Part shown: piece after piece, positions 45,655-55,486 of the stretch
Numbering within the stretch: the first letter of the stretch is position 1
How the letters are laid out: each line of letters begins with the position of its first letter
DNA from: Neokomagataea tanensis
GTDB taxonomy: Bacteria; Pseudomonadota; Alphaproteobacteria; Acetobacterales; Acetobacteraceae
Direction of reading: 5' to 3'
NCBI RefSeq assembly: GCF_006542335.1
Contig: NZ_CP032485.1
Location: 2,215,001 to 2,279,000 of the forward strand
DNA length: 64,000 nt
The notes under the pieces: model-generated
What the model was told of the DNA's origin: nothing
Seen by the model: the letters and a program-made list of their open reading frames with translations, nothing else
The model's database searches: none
Made by a program: the position numbers and the translations under genes

Positions 45655-47103
45655 ATGAACACAACCGCTGAACAGAGGCGTCGTGGCTTTTCAGTCGTTT
45701 TTGCAATTGAATTGTGGGAACGGTTTGGTTTTTACGGGATGCAAGCCGTCCTAACGGTTTTTCTGGTCCAGCAGCTCGGCTTTAGCGATCATAGAGTTAA
45801 CAGCCTTTTAGGAGCTTCGTCCGCACTGGCTTATATAATGCCTATCTTGGGCGGCATTGCAGGTGACCGTATAGTAGGAACAAGGGTAGCTATGCTTTTA
45901 GGCGCAGCAGGCCTGACTTCTGGATATCTTTGTTTATCACTTATACCGCAATCTATTACGGGCCTATTTTGTGCACTCTCCTTAATCGCAGTAGGAAACG
46001 GCTTATTCAAACCGAATGCCGGGAATTTGGTACGGAAAATTTATGCTGACGATAAAACAAAATTAGATACCGTTTTCACCCTTTATTATATGTCGGTAAA
46101 TATAGGATCCATGGTTTCAATGTTATTGACACCTTGGCTACACACTAATTACGGTCCAAACGTTGCATTTGGGGCATGTGTTGTTGGTTTAATCATCGGT
46201 TTACTATACTATAGTCTGCGCTCAAAATGGCTTAATTCTGTAATTAAAAATGACAAAACAAATATGATTAAAAACTTTAAAAAATCATATTTCGCTATTG
46301 GTATTTTTTTGTCTTTAATATTTTGTTACTTAATCATTCAAAATGAATTTTTGGCAGAGTGGGGTATTTTATTTTCTATTTTAGGTATTATATATTTGTG
46401 GATTAGAACGTACAAAAAATCAAAAGCGCATGAACACGCATCCTTAATAAAAGGATACTCATTAAGTGTTTTTGCTGCAGTTTATTATGCCTATTATCAA
46501 CAAAGCATTACATCACTAACGCTCTATACTATGAGAGACGTATCAGGTGATTTTAATATTTTTGGGAAGGCAATATTTCATTTTAGCCCAGGCCAGTTTC
46601 AATCACTTAACTCTTTCTGGATTTTCTTGCTGAGCCCTGCTTTGGCATGGTTATACCAATCATTAGGGCGGGCAGAACGGGAGCCGTCAATTGGGCAGAA
46701 AATGCTCTTGGGCTACGCAGTTCTAACGTGCGCCTTTTTCCTCTGGTGGTTCACAAGCCTTACCGCAAGCACTAGCGTTTCCCCATGGGTTATGGTGGCC
46801 GGTTATGGTTTGATGTCTTTGTCAGAGCTACTGACTGGTGGGTTGGGGTTAGCTGTCGTCGCGCGTTATGTCCCGGACAGATTTGGAGGCGTTATGAATG
46901 GCTCTGTTTATGCATTATGGGGGGTAGCCATGTATGCTGGGAGTCTTATGGCAAACGCTGTTGAATACATACCGGGAAACGGAGGTGGCGCAAACGTATA
47001 TGCACCGCTTTTTAAAAACTTAACCTTCTTAGCATTATCCATCCTGTTGTTCGGATCAATAATGTATTATCTTACCTCAAGAATAGCGAAGCGGTACTCG
47101 TAG
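45655..47103 (+). CDS. POT-family proton-dependent oligopeptide transporter
   Basis: A 482-residue inner-membrane transporter. The first helix has the POT signature ELWERFGFYGMQAVLTVFLV, the next loop GGIAGDRIVGTR, and NGLFKPNAGNLV follows, all typical of DtpA-type di/tripeptide symporters. ATG 45655 is chosen over 45628 because it is the family start and GGAG is close upstream. A hydrophilic and AT-rich middle portion (residues 195-270) is less conserved. Confidence 0.9.
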   Translation: MNTTAEQRRRGFSVVFAIELWERFGFYGMQAVLTVFLVQQLGFSDHRVNSLLGASSALAYIMPILGGIAGDRIVGTRVAMLLGAAGLTSGYLCLSLIPQSITGLFCALSLIAVGNGLFKPNAGNLVRKIYADDKTKLDTVFTLYYMSVNIGSMVSMLLTPWLHTNYGPNVAFGACVVGLIIGLLYYSLRSKWLNSVIKNDKTNMIKNFKKSYFAIGIFLSLIFCYLIIQNEFLAEWGILFSILGIIYLWIRTYKKSKAHEHASLIKGYSLSVFAAVYYAYYQQSITSLTLYTMRDVSGDFNIFGKAIFHFSPGQFQSLNSFWIFLLSPALAWLYQSLGRAEREPSIGQKMLLGYAVLTCAFFLWWFTSLTASTSVSPWVMVAGYGLMSLSELLTGGLGLAVVARYVPDRFGGVMNGSVYALWGVAMYAGSLMANAVEYIPGNGGGANVYAPLFKNLTFLALSILLFGSIMYYLTSRIAKRYS

Positions 47104-47114
47104 GAACTTTATAA

Positions 47115-48527
47115 ATGCACCGAAAAAAAAGAATAGCTGTCGCTGCAATTATAAGGGACGAACGCTCTGATATTTTGACATGGCTTGGATGGTACAGAAA
47201 TCTCGGCGTTGATACTTTAATTATTTTCGATGACGGTTCTTCCGACGGTACAACGCAGATAATACGCGATGCTGCATGCTGTTTCGATATTCGATTATAC
47301 AAAATTGAAAATCAAGAAGGTAGCCATATCCTACGGCAGAAAGATGTTTACTTATATGTATTGAAAAACATTGCCCCGTATTTCGACTGGGTTGGTTTCT
47401 TTGATGCCGATGAGTTTTTATTTTTGGAAAAAAACCAAAATCTGGCAGATTTTTTTGCACAAGTCCCGGCTGATGTTGGTGCTGTAGCCTTTAACTGGTG
47501 CAATTATGGCAGCTCAGGGCACGTCTTAAAGCCTCAGTCCCCGCTAATTTGGGCTTTTGATCATCACTCCACTGCACAGGAAACAATAAATCGGCACGTA
47601 AAAACTTTTATAAGGCCTGCTGCTTGGTCTGGTGAGTGGGTCAACGTGCATTATTTTCCACTCAAAAATTCCCGGTATGTGGACGCATCCCTCAACGATA
47701 TGAGGTGGTCTAAAACACCGGGAATTTCATCCGAAACGCCAGATTGGTCATCGGGCCGAATACTTCATTATCAGGCGCGCAGTATGGAGCATTTCATCGA
47801 AAGGGCGAAAAGAAGGCGGGATGTCACGCTTACTGTGGATGATTTTCGTATAATTGATAGAAATGAATTATACGCTGAAAATCCTAAAAAAATGTGGGAA
47901 AATATTGCTCCGTGGATTAAAAAAGTAGAGCTACAATCTTATGTACGCGCCTTTAAAGGCCTTGATAACAATCAAAATAATAAGTCCGAATATTTAAATT
48001 CTGAATTTAATATTTATGAAATTGTTCATGAACATTATAGGAAGAAGTTATTTGCTTTATACGTCCCTAGGGCGGGCGAAGATAAGGTATTTATTTTCAC
48101 GGTAGACGAAGGTGGATTTCCCGTCCCAATCAAGATCGAGTTTGATTACCGGGTGTGTGACGAGTTCGTAGAATATACATTAATTTCAATTCCGTCACAA
48201 AATAAATTTGCTCTACAAAATCCGACGACACATAAGTATCTATGCGCATTACCATCGGAATGTAATCTAAAATTATCATCAAGTAGGAAAGAAATTAGTG
48301 ATTGGGAAAAATACTCTTTCAAGGAATGCGATTATCCCGTTATTCACCCTTCACTATTTCTTCTTCTGCAAGACATATTTTCGTATCCAGTCACTTTAGA
48401 GTCTATCTCGTACTTTTATAAGATAGACCCTAAAATGATGTATTATATTCTACCTATTGCTGTGAAAGTTCTTCCACCAGAGGAGACGGCGCAGTTAGAA
48501 ATCCTTCTGGGGTTTAAAATCCTGTAA
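47115..48527 (+). CDS. Family 2/92-type glycosyltransferase
   Basis: A 470-residue protein. The N-terminal half is a GT-A domain: AIIRDERSDILTWLGWYRNL, IIFDDGSSDGT and DWVGFFDADEFLF with the metal-binding DAD, then HYQARSMEHFIERAKRR. These match the GT2/GT92-like enzymes used in polysaccharide or surface-glycan assembly. The C-terminal 180 residues are not recognised. It follows the POT gene by 11 nt and overlaps the convergent gene by 14 nt at the 3' end. AT-rich base use in the last 500 bp. Confidence 0.8.
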   Translation: MHRKKRIAVAAIIRDERSDILTWLGWYRNLGVDTLIIFDDGSSDGTTQIIRDAACCFDIRLYKIENQEGSHILRQKDVYLYVLKNIAPYFDWVGFFDADEFLFLEKNQNLADFFAQVPADVGAVAFNWCNYGSSGHVLKPQSPLIWAFDHHSTAQETINRHVKTFIRPAAWSGEWVNVHYFPLKNSRYVDASLNDMRWSKTPGISSETPDWSSGRILHYQARSMEHFIERAKRRRDVTLTVDDFRIIDRNELYAENPKKMWENIAPWIKKVELQSYVRAFKGLDNNQNNKSEYLNSEFNIYEIVHEHYRKKLFALYVPRAGEDKVFIFTVDEGGFPVPIKIEFDYRVCDEFVEYTLISIPSQNKFALQNPTTHKYLCALPSECNLKLSSSRKEISDWEKYSFKECDYPVIHPSLFLLLQDIFSYPVTLESISYFYKIDPKMMYYILPIAVKVLPPEETAQLEILLGFKIL

Positions 48528-49527
48528 GCACAGTCTTTCCGATAGATTTTCCGCTTTCTTGTAGTGCGTGTGCTTTGAGCAAATTTTGTAAAGTGATCGC
48601 ACCGTTCAAGTGGTAGAGCGTTGTTTGTATTAATCCCGCATCTACCAAGGAAGCGACTTGAGATAATATATGGCCTTGCGCGCTCATGTCGGGTGTTTCA
48701 AATATTGGGCGTGTAAACATGAACTCCCAGTGTACTGACAATGATTTGCGCTTAAAGGGCATGATATCGAAACTGCCCGGATCATCTATCAGCGCCAACG
48801 CCCCCTGTGGAGCAAGTACCTGCAATATTTCATCGCGGTGCTGTGCTGTTTGCGTGAGACTTGCGACGTAGCGCACATGCGGAATACCAAGGCGTTTGAG
48901 TTCTTGTGATAATGGGCGTGTGTGATCAATGATATGATGCGCGCCCATCTTTTCGCACCATGCAATTGTTTCCGGGCGAGAAGCTGTAGCGACAACACGC
49001 AAACCAGTCAGACGGCGGGCGAGCTGTATTAAAATTGATCCAACCCCGCCAGCGCCACCAATGATTAAAATGGTATCGTCTGTAAATTGGTTGTTGAGAG
49101 GCACGCGTAAACGATCAAATAAGAGCTCCCATGCTGTGATAGCAGTGAGGGGCAATGCGGCGGCTTCTGAAACATTTAATGTTTTAGGGGCGTGAGCGAT
49201 AATGCGCTCATCTACAGCTTGATACTCAGCATTACTGCCAGGCCGGATTGCACTCCCGGCGTAAAAGACGCGATCACCTGAGCGAAATTTTGATACGTTT
49301 CCACCTGTAGCGACGACAGTTCCACAGGCATCGTAACCCAGAATGCGTACGGCGTCGCTAGTTGGAAGAGCGCTCTGACGGAGCTTAGTGTCTACTGGAT
49401 TTATTGAAACTGCCGCAATCTCGACGATAACATCGTGAGGCTGTGGCTCGGGCGTCGGTGCCTGTATTTCAATTAAAGCATTATCATCCGTTAGTGACGA
49501 AGCTCGGCTGTGGCCAAAGGCTTTCAT
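48514..49527 (-). CDS. Zinc-binding-type alcohol dehydrogenase / quinone oxidoreductase (MDR)
   Basis: A 337-residue medium-chain reductase. VSINPVDTKLRQ, the nucleotide-binding motif IIGGAGGVGSILIQLARRL and the late VKPLAA-like region match the ZADH/quinone reductase branch that normally lacks the structural zinc and reduces quinones or enones with NADPH. Substrate unknown. Confidence 0.88.
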   Translation of the reverse strand: MKAFGHSRASSLTDDNALIEIQAPTPEPQPHDVIVEIAAVSINPVDTKLRQSALPTSDAVRILGYDACGTVVATGGNVSKFRSGDRVFYAGSAIRPGSNAEYQAVDERIIAHAPKTLNVSEAAALPLTAITAWELLFDRLRVPLNNQFTDDTILIIGGAGGVGSILIQLARRLTGLRVVATASRPETIAWCEKMGAHHIIDHTRPLSQELKRLGIPHVRYVASLTQTAQHRDEILQVLAPQGALALIDDPGSFDIMPFKRKSLSVHWEFMFTRPIFETPDMSAQGHILSQVASLVDAGLIQTTLYHLNGAITLQNLLKAHALQESGKSIGKTVLTGF

Positions 49528-49551
49528 GTCGCATTCCTCTCTTGGGGGGGG

Positions 49552-50736
49552 TTAGTGCCCTTGGTCCATAAGCATCCCGGTGATGGCCTTTTTAAAGGGG
49601 ATCAAACGATCAGCCAGCCCCAATCCCAAGCGGCGAACAGCCATGGCGGGCGTACTATCACGGGTGTAAAGAGTCGCTATGGCATTGGTCCCGGCATAAA
49701 GCGGGAGCGTAGCCCGACGATGCTGCCGCTCGTATCGCGCAAGGCTGCTTGGGGCGCCTGCATCCTTTGGGCCGTCTGCGATGGCACGAGCTAAAGTCTC
49801 TTGCCCTTTGAGGCCTAAATTAAAGCCGTGAGCCGTAATTGGATGCATACCAACTGCGGCATCTCCAATAAGTGCCAGACGGGGGGCTTTAAAACGATGC
49901 GCAAATACGGTTTTTAAAGGGTAGGAGCATCGCGGGCTAGCTAATGCTAGTTCCCCTAGGCGGCCGCCAGACCTTTGCGTAATTTCGGCATTAAAGGCTT
50001 GTTCATCAAGAGAACAAAGACGTTCAATTTCTGCTTCCTCCAGCGTCAGGACCAAGGAAGAAATTGATCCGTCTTCTCCATCCGATAAGATCGGTAGAAA
50101 GGCAATTGTCTGGCCTGCATCAAACCATTGAAGCGCTATGTTTTCGTGAGATTTTGGGTGCCGCACACGGCAGACCATTATCCGCCGTTTAAAATCGTCA
50201 ATGATGGCCCCTATACCTGCCGTTTCGCGCATTTTTGAAAAACGACCGTCTGCTGCAACGAGCAGATCAGCTGACAGTGCTTCACCCCCTTTGAGTACGA
50301 CACACGCGGCACTGACTGTGTGTTCTGCGCGCTCAATAGCCACGCCTGCACGGATTGCTATGCGGGGTGAATTGGATGCAATTGTATAGAGAGATTGTCT
50401 AATATGGTGGTTGGCCACCATGTAGCCTAACGCGTCCGGACCGTCTTTAGGAGCATCAAAGATAAGGGGGAGGGACGAGTGCCGTCCCGTTTCCACGCGA
50501 GCGGTATACATGGGACAGACCGCATCAGCTGGAATGTGCTCCCAAGCCCCGGCCTCTTTTAACCATTGGACGGCATGATGTGTGAGCGCTATTTCGCGGC
50601 CATCAAACGGTGGAGATATGAGCGTTTCAAGGGGAGAACGCTCCACGATGCAGACTTCTCTTCCATCTCGTGCAAGAGAAATAGCGCATGCGAGGCCAGT
50701 TGGCCCGCCACCAATGATGATTACGTCGTAACGCAT
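49552..50736 (-). CDS. UbiH/UbiF/COQ6-family FAD-dependent hydroxylase
   Basis: A 394-residue flavin monooxygenase: the N-terminal motif DVIIIGGGPTGLACAISLAR, the mid motif LLVAADGRFSKMRE and the FAD motif LALIGDAAVGMHPITAHGFN, the last typical of ubiquinone-ring hydroxylases. It probably adds a hydroxyl in ubiquinone synthesis. The start 50736 gives MRYDVIII; a longer frame to 50769 overlaps the nitroreductase gene. Confidence 0.9.
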   Translation of the reverse strand: MRYDVIIIGGGPTGLACAISLARDGREVCIVERSPLETLISPPFDGREIALTHHAVQWLKEAGAWEHIPADAVCPMYTARVETGRHSSLPLIFDAPKDGPDALGYMVANHHIRQSLYTIASNSPRIAIRAGVAIERAEHTVSAACVVLKGGEALSADLLVAADGRFSKMRETAGIGAIIDDFKRRIMVCRVRHPKSHENIALQWFDAGQTIAFLPILSDGEDGSISSLVLTLEEAEIERLCSLDEQAFNAEITQRSGGRLGELALASPRCSYPLKTVFAHRFKAPRLALIGDAAVGMHPITAHGFNLGLKGQETLARAIADGPKDAGAPSSLARYERQHRRATLPLYAGTNAIATLYTRDSTPAMAVRRLGLGLADRLIPFKKAITGMLMDQGH

Positions 50737-50740
50737 AGAG

Positions 50741-51337
50741 TCAATCCTCATCTGCAGCGAACGAGGCATTCTTCCCGTTCCAGATTGCCATGTATGGCTT
50801 TATATCTGGGCGCGGCTTACTTAGTTCCGGATTAGACGGTGTTCCGACAAGCAGAAAGCCCTCAAGCCTGTGCGGTGTGGTAAGACCCAGACTTTCCAGA
50901 AGTTGTTGGTCTTTCTGAAAAGCACCTGTAACCCAGACGCCGCTGAAGCCTTCAAAATGCAAAGCATTTAATACATTCATGGCCCCCGCAGCCACCGCTG
51001 CTTCCTGTTCACTTACAGGAATCTTGCCTTCTGGTTGTACGTGGAATCCAAGCGCAATGATCGCAGGGATGGTGCGGAATTTCTCACGGCGTTTCTTAAG
51101 CTTAAAGTCCGGCGTATCCGGTGCTTGGCGGATAACCGCGTCACACACTTGATCTGCAAATGCTGTGCGGTATTCGCCAGCAATGACAGTGTAGCGCCAA
51201 GGGCGTAAACGTCCGTGGTCTGGGGCACGAAGCCCCGCTGACAAAATGCGTTCCAGCTCAATTCCGGAAGGAGCGGGCTCAACGAGTTGATCGGTTGAGG
51301 CGCGGGACAAGAGGGTATCAAGGACGGACTTGCTCAT
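50741..51337 (-). CDS. Nitroreductase-family protein (YdjA-like)
   Basis: A 198-residue FMN protein. LRAPDHGRLRPWRYTVI is the flavin-binding N-terminal motif of the short nitroreductases, and VAAGAMNVLNALHFEGFSGVW the dimer core; GLTTPHRLEGFLLVGTPSN ends the fold. The start ATG 51337 is used since the longer frame would run into the hisB region. It precedes the UbiH-like gene by 4 nt and is divergent from hisB. Confidence 0.88.
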   Translation of the reverse strand: MSKSVLDTLLSRASTDQLVEPAPSGIELERILSAGLRAPDHGRLRPWRYTVIAGEYRTAFADQVCDAVIRQAPDTPDFKLKKRREKFRTIPAIIALGFHVQPEGKIPVSEQEAAVAAGAMNVLNALHFEGFSGVWVTGAFQKDQQLLESLGLTTPHRLEGFLLVGTPSNPELSKPRPDIKPYMAIWNGKNASFAADED

Positions 51338-51434
51338 AATTGAAATATGGATCGCTCCAAGCATTCCGCCAAGAGGAAAGATTGCATGCATGAACTGCAT
51401 AGAAATAATTCTAAGGGTGGTGTAGCAATGAAGT

Positions 51435-52031
51435 ATGACTGACAAACGCCACGCACAGCTGGAGCGTACGACCAGCGAAACCGAGATTTCTGTAAAACTC
51501 ACCATTGAAGGTGAAGGCCGCGCAGATATTGAAACAGGCATTGGCTTCTTTGACCATATGCTTACGGCGCTGGCTCGCCATAGCGGGATGGATTTAACCG
51601 TCCGCGCGAAAGGCGATTTGCATATTGATGACCATCATACGGTTGAAGACGTTGGCATCGTAATAGGCCAGGTGTTGCGTCAAGCCGTTGGTGATAAGCG
51701 TGGCATAGAACGTTTTGGTCATGCACTTGTCCCGCTGGACGAAGCACTGTGCGAAGCCGTCGTTGACATATCGGGGCGCCCTTACCTTGCGTGGAACGTG
51801 ACGTTCACACGTGAAAAGATCGGCACGATGGACACCGAACTTTTTGAGGAATTCTTCAGAGCGTTCGCTATGTCAGCACATGTTGCACTCCACCTGACCA
51901 CGAAGTCAGGAACGAACGCCCATCATATTGCTGAAAGTACGTTTAAGTCAGTTGCGCGGGCATTGAGGATGGCAGTTGCAAGAGACCCAAGAGCACTCAA
52001 CAGCATTCCTTCAACAAAGGGGGTTTTGTGA
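51435..52031 (+). CDS. hisB: Imidazoleglycerol-phosphate dehydratase
   Basis: A 198-residue enzyme for the sixth step of histidine synthesis, dehydrating imidazoleglycerol phosphate. The metal-binding motifs are FFDHMLTALARHSG, IDDHHTVEDVGI and later SGTNAHHIAESTFK. It starts an operon hisB-DUF2628-hisH-hisA(fusion)-hisF-hisE-HIT with overlapping genes throughout. No leader-peptide attenuator is visible ahead of it. Confidence 0.96.
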   Translation: MTDKRHAQLERTTSETEISVKLTIEGEGRADIETGIGFFDHMLTALARHSGMDLTVRAKGDLHIDDHHTVEDVGIVIGQVLRQAVGDKRGIERFGHALVPLDEALCEAVVDISGRPYLAWNVTFTREKIGTMDTELFEEFFRAFAMSAHVALHLTTKSGTNAHHIAESTFKSVARALRMAVARDPRALNSIPSTKGVL

Positions 52032-52411
52032 GAACATACCGTGCTTTTTTTTCCCATGAGTCAGACCCTGTTTTAGTCAAATTGGGCTTCTCTAAACGGG
52101 TGCTTATTTTAGGGCCATTGGGTCTTTTAAGCCTTGGTGCGTGGATTTCTGGCCTTTTGCTTGCTGCCGTAGATATGGCTGCCCTAGTTTTTTGCCCTGC
52201 CGGGTACACCAGTATAGCCATAGGCTCTCTCAACATAGCATGCGCGGTCTTCACCCCAGAAATACGGTGCTGGGAACTCTCTTTGTCAGGTCATACCTCG
52301 CTGGAAGAGGACAATGTCATCGCAGCAAACCACGATCAGGCCTTACTTCGTGTGCTGGATAGACAAATCACGGTCAACACACCGCCGGAGTTACCATGCG
52401 TATTGTCGTAA
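52028..52411 (+). CDS. DUF2628-like membrane protein in the his operon
   Basis: A 127-residue protein from a GTG start overlapping the hisB stop (GTGA). It begins with the DUF2628-like pattern DPVLVKLGFSKRVLILGPLG and has two membrane segments (LGLLSLGAWISGLLLAAVD and AALVFCPAGYTSIAIG), then an acidic tail. Members occur between hisB and hisH in Rhodospirillales-type operons; the function is unknown. Its 3' end overlaps hisH by 16 nt. Confidence 0.65.
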   Translation: MRTYRAFFSHESDPVLVKLGFSKRVLILGPLGLLSLGAWISGLLLAAVDMAALVFCPAGYTSIAIGSLNIACAVFTPEIRCWELSLSGHTSLEEDNVIAANHDQALLRVLDRQITVNTPPELPCVLS

Positions 52412-53034
52412 TTGATTATAATGGTGGTAACCTTGCATCTGCCGCCGAGGCTGCAAGAAAAGCCGCTGCGCGCTTTGACCTTCATGCAGAGGTTTCGATC
52501 TCTAGAGACACAACTGATATACTAAATGCTGACCGCCTGATTTTACCAGGCCAAGGCGCAATGGCGGATTGTGCCCGAGGACTTGGCACGGAGTTACGGT
52601 CGTTGTTGGAAACAGCGACTGAAAACGGTACGCCTTTTTTAGGCATTTGTGTCGGCATGCAGCTAATGTGTGATTACGGTGTGGAGTATGGCCGCACCGA
52701 AGGTCTGGGCTGGATATCAGGCTCCATCCAGAAAATCACCGAAGCACAAAAAGAAGGGCTGCGCTTACCGCATATGGGTTGGAATACCCTTGATTTTATT
52801 CCTGGGCAGCATTTGTTAACAAAAGGTCTGACACCCGGCGATCACGGTTATTTTGTACATTCTTACGCCCTGCATGATGGGTCTGAGAACGACTTGGTAG
52901 CAAGCAGCAACTACGGAGCGCGCATACCGGCCATCGTGGCGCGAGGTAATCGTTGCGGAACGCAATTCCACGTCGAAAAAAGTCAAGATGTTGGGCTTAC
53001 AATCATGGGTAATTTCCTCAAATGGGAGATGTAA
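52396..53034 (+). CDS. hisH: Imidazole glycerol phosphate synthase, glutaminase subunit
   Basis: A 212-residue class I glutaminase. The nucleophile is in FLGICVGMQLMCDYG, and the His-Glu pair in GTQFHVEKSQD (the usual HPEKS is HVEKS here). It supplies ammonia to HisF. The 3' end overlaps the next gene by 13 nt. Confidence 0.95.
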   Translation: MRIVVIDYNGGNLASAAEAARKAAARFDLHAEVSISRDTTDILNADRLILPGQGAMADCARGLGTELRSLLETATENGTPFLGICVGMQLMCDYGVEYGRTEGLGWISGSIQKITEAQKEGLRLPHMGWNTLDFIPGQHLLTKGLTPGDHGYFVHSYALHDGSENDLVASSNYGARIPAIVARGNRCGTQFHVEKSQDVGLTIMGNFLKWEM

Positions 53035-54353
53035 AAGTAAGCTGCGAACGCGTGACCTCTGCTCTTTCCGATGATGACTTGGAAATGCTGTGCGAAGCTG
53101 CATTAGCGGGTATCTTGGATGGTGGGGGGTTCGGTTGGATACGCCCTCCCAGCCGTGACGTTCTCAAGCGCTATTTTGAGGGCTTGCTTTTAGTCCCTGA
53201 ACGTAACCTTTACGTTGTACGTGAAAACGGCATTATCTGCGGGGCGGGTCAACTAATCCGCCCTCCAGCAAGTTACGAAGCTCACGCTGCGACTGTTACT
53301 CTGACAGCTTTTTTTATTGCGCCCTATGCCCGTGGGCGGGGGCTTGGCTACCAATTACTCACCACTATGTTGAATGGTGCTAAGGCAATTGGTTGCAAAG
53401 TCGTTAACTGCGACGTACGCGAAACACATACTCAAGCTATACGGCTCTTCCGTTCCTTCGGTTTTGAAGAATGGGGGACACATCCTTATTATGCACGGAT
53501 CGGAGGCCAAACTGTGCGCGGCATTTTTCTTTCCAAACTTCTTGCTGATGACCACGAAGCCAGTGAGTGGCGCTTCACTCCCGACACAGGCGCAACAAAT
53601 CATCCAGCGCGCAGAGCTCTAACGCTTTATCCCGCTATTGACCTTAAGGACGGAGCCTGTGTGCGTTTGCGCAGGGGCGAAATGGATGACGCAACGCACT
53701 ATTCAGACGACCCTGCGGCTCAGGCAAAAACATTCGCGGACGCAGGATGCCAGTATCTTCACGTGGTAGACTTGAATGGTGCGTTTGCCGGGCGGTCCGT
53801 AAACTACTCAGCGATTGAAGCCATCGTTCGGGCCACCGACCTTCCTGTGCAGCTAGGCGGCGGCATCCGAGACATGGAAGCCATTGAACGCTGGCTCTCC
53901 ACTGGCGTGGAGCGTGTCATTTTAGGTTCAGTCGCTGTAAAAGACCCCGATCTGGTCAAACAGGCCGCGCGCGCATTTCCTGGCAGAATTGTCGCGGGCA
54001 TCGACGCGCGACAGGGGAAAGTCGCAACTGAAGGCTGGGCAGAGGTATCAGAACTTGAAGCCAACGATCTTGCTTTGCGTATGGAAGATGCTGGCGTTTC
54101 AGCCGTAATATTCACAGAAATCAGCCGCGACGGAATGCTAGCAGGACTAGATCTTGAGCAGACCGCAGCAATGGCAAAGTCATTAAGCATTCCGGTTATA
54201 GCCAGTGGTGGCGTGGGCACGTTAGAGCATTTGCAAGCTCTTAGAGATGTTGCGCAAGAAGTCCCCGGGATTGCAGGAGCGATTGTAGGACGGGCTTTAT
54301 ACGATGGGCGCGTACAGCTGCGTGATGCCTTGGACGTCTTTAAAGCATGCTAA
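53022..54353 (+). CDS. hisA: GNAT acetyltransferase-HisA fusion protein
   Basis: A 443-residue two-domain protein in one frame. Residues 1-175 are a GNAT acetyltransferase: [18 protein letters not shown] carries the acetyl-CoA loop, and [11 protein letters not shown] closes the fold. Residues 200-443 are HisA (phosphoribosylformimino-AICAR-P isomerase) with [17 protein letters not shown] (D207), [18 protein letters not shown] and FTEISRDGM. Between them (180-199) there is no ATG, GTG or TTG in frame near the HisA start, so the isomerase has no start of its own. The fusion overlaps hisH and hisF. Confidence 0.9.
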   Translation: MGDVKVSCERVTSALSDDDLEMLCEAALAGILDGGGFGWIRPPSRDVLKRYFEGLLLVPERNLYVVRENGIICGAGQLIRPPASYEAHAATVTLTAFFIAPYARGRGLGYQLLTTMLNGAKAIGCKVVNCDVRETHTQAIRLFRSFGFEEWGTHPYYARIGGQTVRGIFLSKLLADDHEASEWRFTPDTGATNHPARRALTLYPAIDLKDGACVRLRRGEMDDATHYSDDPAAQAKTFADAGCQYLHVVDLNGAFAGRSVNYSAIEAIVRATDLPVQLGGGIRDMEAIERWLSTGVERVILGSVAVKDPDLVKQAARAFPGRIVAGIDARQGKVATEGWAEVSELEANDLALRMEDAGVSAVIFTEISRDGMLAGLDLEQTAAMAKSLSIPVIASGGVGTLEHLQALRDVAQEVPGIAGAIVGRALYDGRVQLRDALDVFKAC

Positions 54354-55108
54354 AGTTAAGAGTAATTCCTTGTTTGGACGTCAAGGACGGGCGCGTCGTA
54401 AAGGGAGTGAATTTTGTATCACTCCGCGATGCAGGTGACCCTGTTGAACAAGCCAAGCTTTACGACGCCGCAGGCGCAGATGAATTAACGTTTTTGGACA
54501 TAACGGCCAGCGTTGAAAACCGCGATACGATACTCGATGTTGTGCGCAGAACGGCTGAAGCAATTTGCTTACCACTGACAGTAGGCGGAGGCGTCCGCAG
54601 TTGCGAGGATATGCGGCGCCTTTTACTCTCAGGTGCCGATAAGTGCGCCGTAAACTCCGCTGCAATCACGAACCCCAAACTTATTTCAGAGGCTGCCGAG
54701 CGTTTTGGCTCCCAATGCGTTGTCGTGGCTATTGATGCCCGTTCGAACGGGCGAGGTGGATGGGAAGTCTACGCCAAAGGTGGGCGTGAGCCCACTGGGC
54801 TCGATGCTGTAGAATGGGCCAAGAAAATGGCTGAAGCAGGAGCCGGAGAAATATTATTAACCAGTATGGACCGTGACGGCACAAAATCCGGTTTTGATCT
54901 AGACTTACTTCGGGCAGTATGTAGCGCCGTAAACGTCCCGGTTGTTGCATCTGGTGGAGTAGGGACGGTCGAACATTTTGTTGAAGGTGCACGAGCAGGT
55001 GCTAGCGCATTGCTTGCCGCAAGTGTCTTTCATTTTGGTCAACTTAGTATTGACGACGTAAAGCTGACAATGAAAAAAGCTGGTCTTCCAGTTCGCATAG
55101 GGAAATAG
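54347..55108 (+). CDS. hisF: Imidazole glycerol phosphate synthase, cyclase subunit
   Basis: A 253-residue (beta/alpha)8 barrel. The catalytic acids are D11 in [12 protein letters not shown] and the Asp in [13 protein letters not shown]. It joins the HisH-made ammonia to PRFAR, giving imidazoleglycerol phosphate and AICAR. It overlaps the fusion gene by 7 nt. Confidence 0.97.
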   Translation: MLKLRVIPCLDVKDGRVVKGVNFVSLRDAGDPVEQAKLYDAAGADELTFLDITASVENRDTILDVVRRTAEAICLPLTVGGGVRSCEDMRRLLLSGADKCAVNSAAITNPKLISEAAERFGSQCVVVAIDARSNGRGGWEVYAKGGREPTGLDAVEWAKKMAEAGAGEILLTSMDRDGTKSGFDLDLLRAVCSAVNVPVVASGGVGTVEHFVEGARAGASALLAASVFHFGQLSIDDVKLTMKKAGLPVRIGK

Positions 55109-55112
55109 CATC

Positions 55113-55484
55113 GTGGCCAAAGCCCCCAAAAAAAACGAGACGGTGCCTGCGGACCACATCTTACACCGCTTATACGAGACGGTTTTGTCCCGCCGTGGTA
55201 CCGACCCAAGCCTCAGTCACTCAGCGAGACTGATGGCGAGGGGCAGAAATAAAGTTGCGCAAAAATTTGGCGAAGAAGCCGTCGAATGTCTGATCGAGGC
55301 CGTTAATGGCAATCGAAAAGAATTGGTAAGCGAAAGCGCTGATGTGCTGTACCACTTGATTGTTATGTTGGTCGATTGTGGGGTAACGCTTGATGAGGTC
55401 TGGAGTGAATTGCTCCGTCGGGAAGGAACGAGCGGAATAGTTGAAAAAGCCTCACGCAGCCCAAAGAAATTGGACTCAAAATAA
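55113..55484 (+). CDS. hisE: Phosphoribosyl-ATP pyrophosphatase
   Basis: A 123-residue MazG-fold enzyme. [20 protein letters not shown] and [19 protein letters not shown] hold the EExxE and ExxD metal motifs. It hydrolyses phosphoribosyl-ATP in the second step. Starts with GTG 4 nt after hisF. HisI is not in the window. Confidence 0.94.
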   Translation: MAKAPKKNETVPADHILHRLYETVLSRRGTDPSLSHSARLMARGRNKVAQKFGEEAVECLIEAVNGNRKELVSESADVLYHLIVMLVDCGVTLDEVWSELLRREGTSGIVEKASRSPKKLDSK

Positions 55485-55486
55485 AT

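Noticed and set aside
51338-51434. A histidine attenuator leader upstream of hisB
   Set aside because: No short frame with a run of His codons and no terminator-like hairpin is visible.
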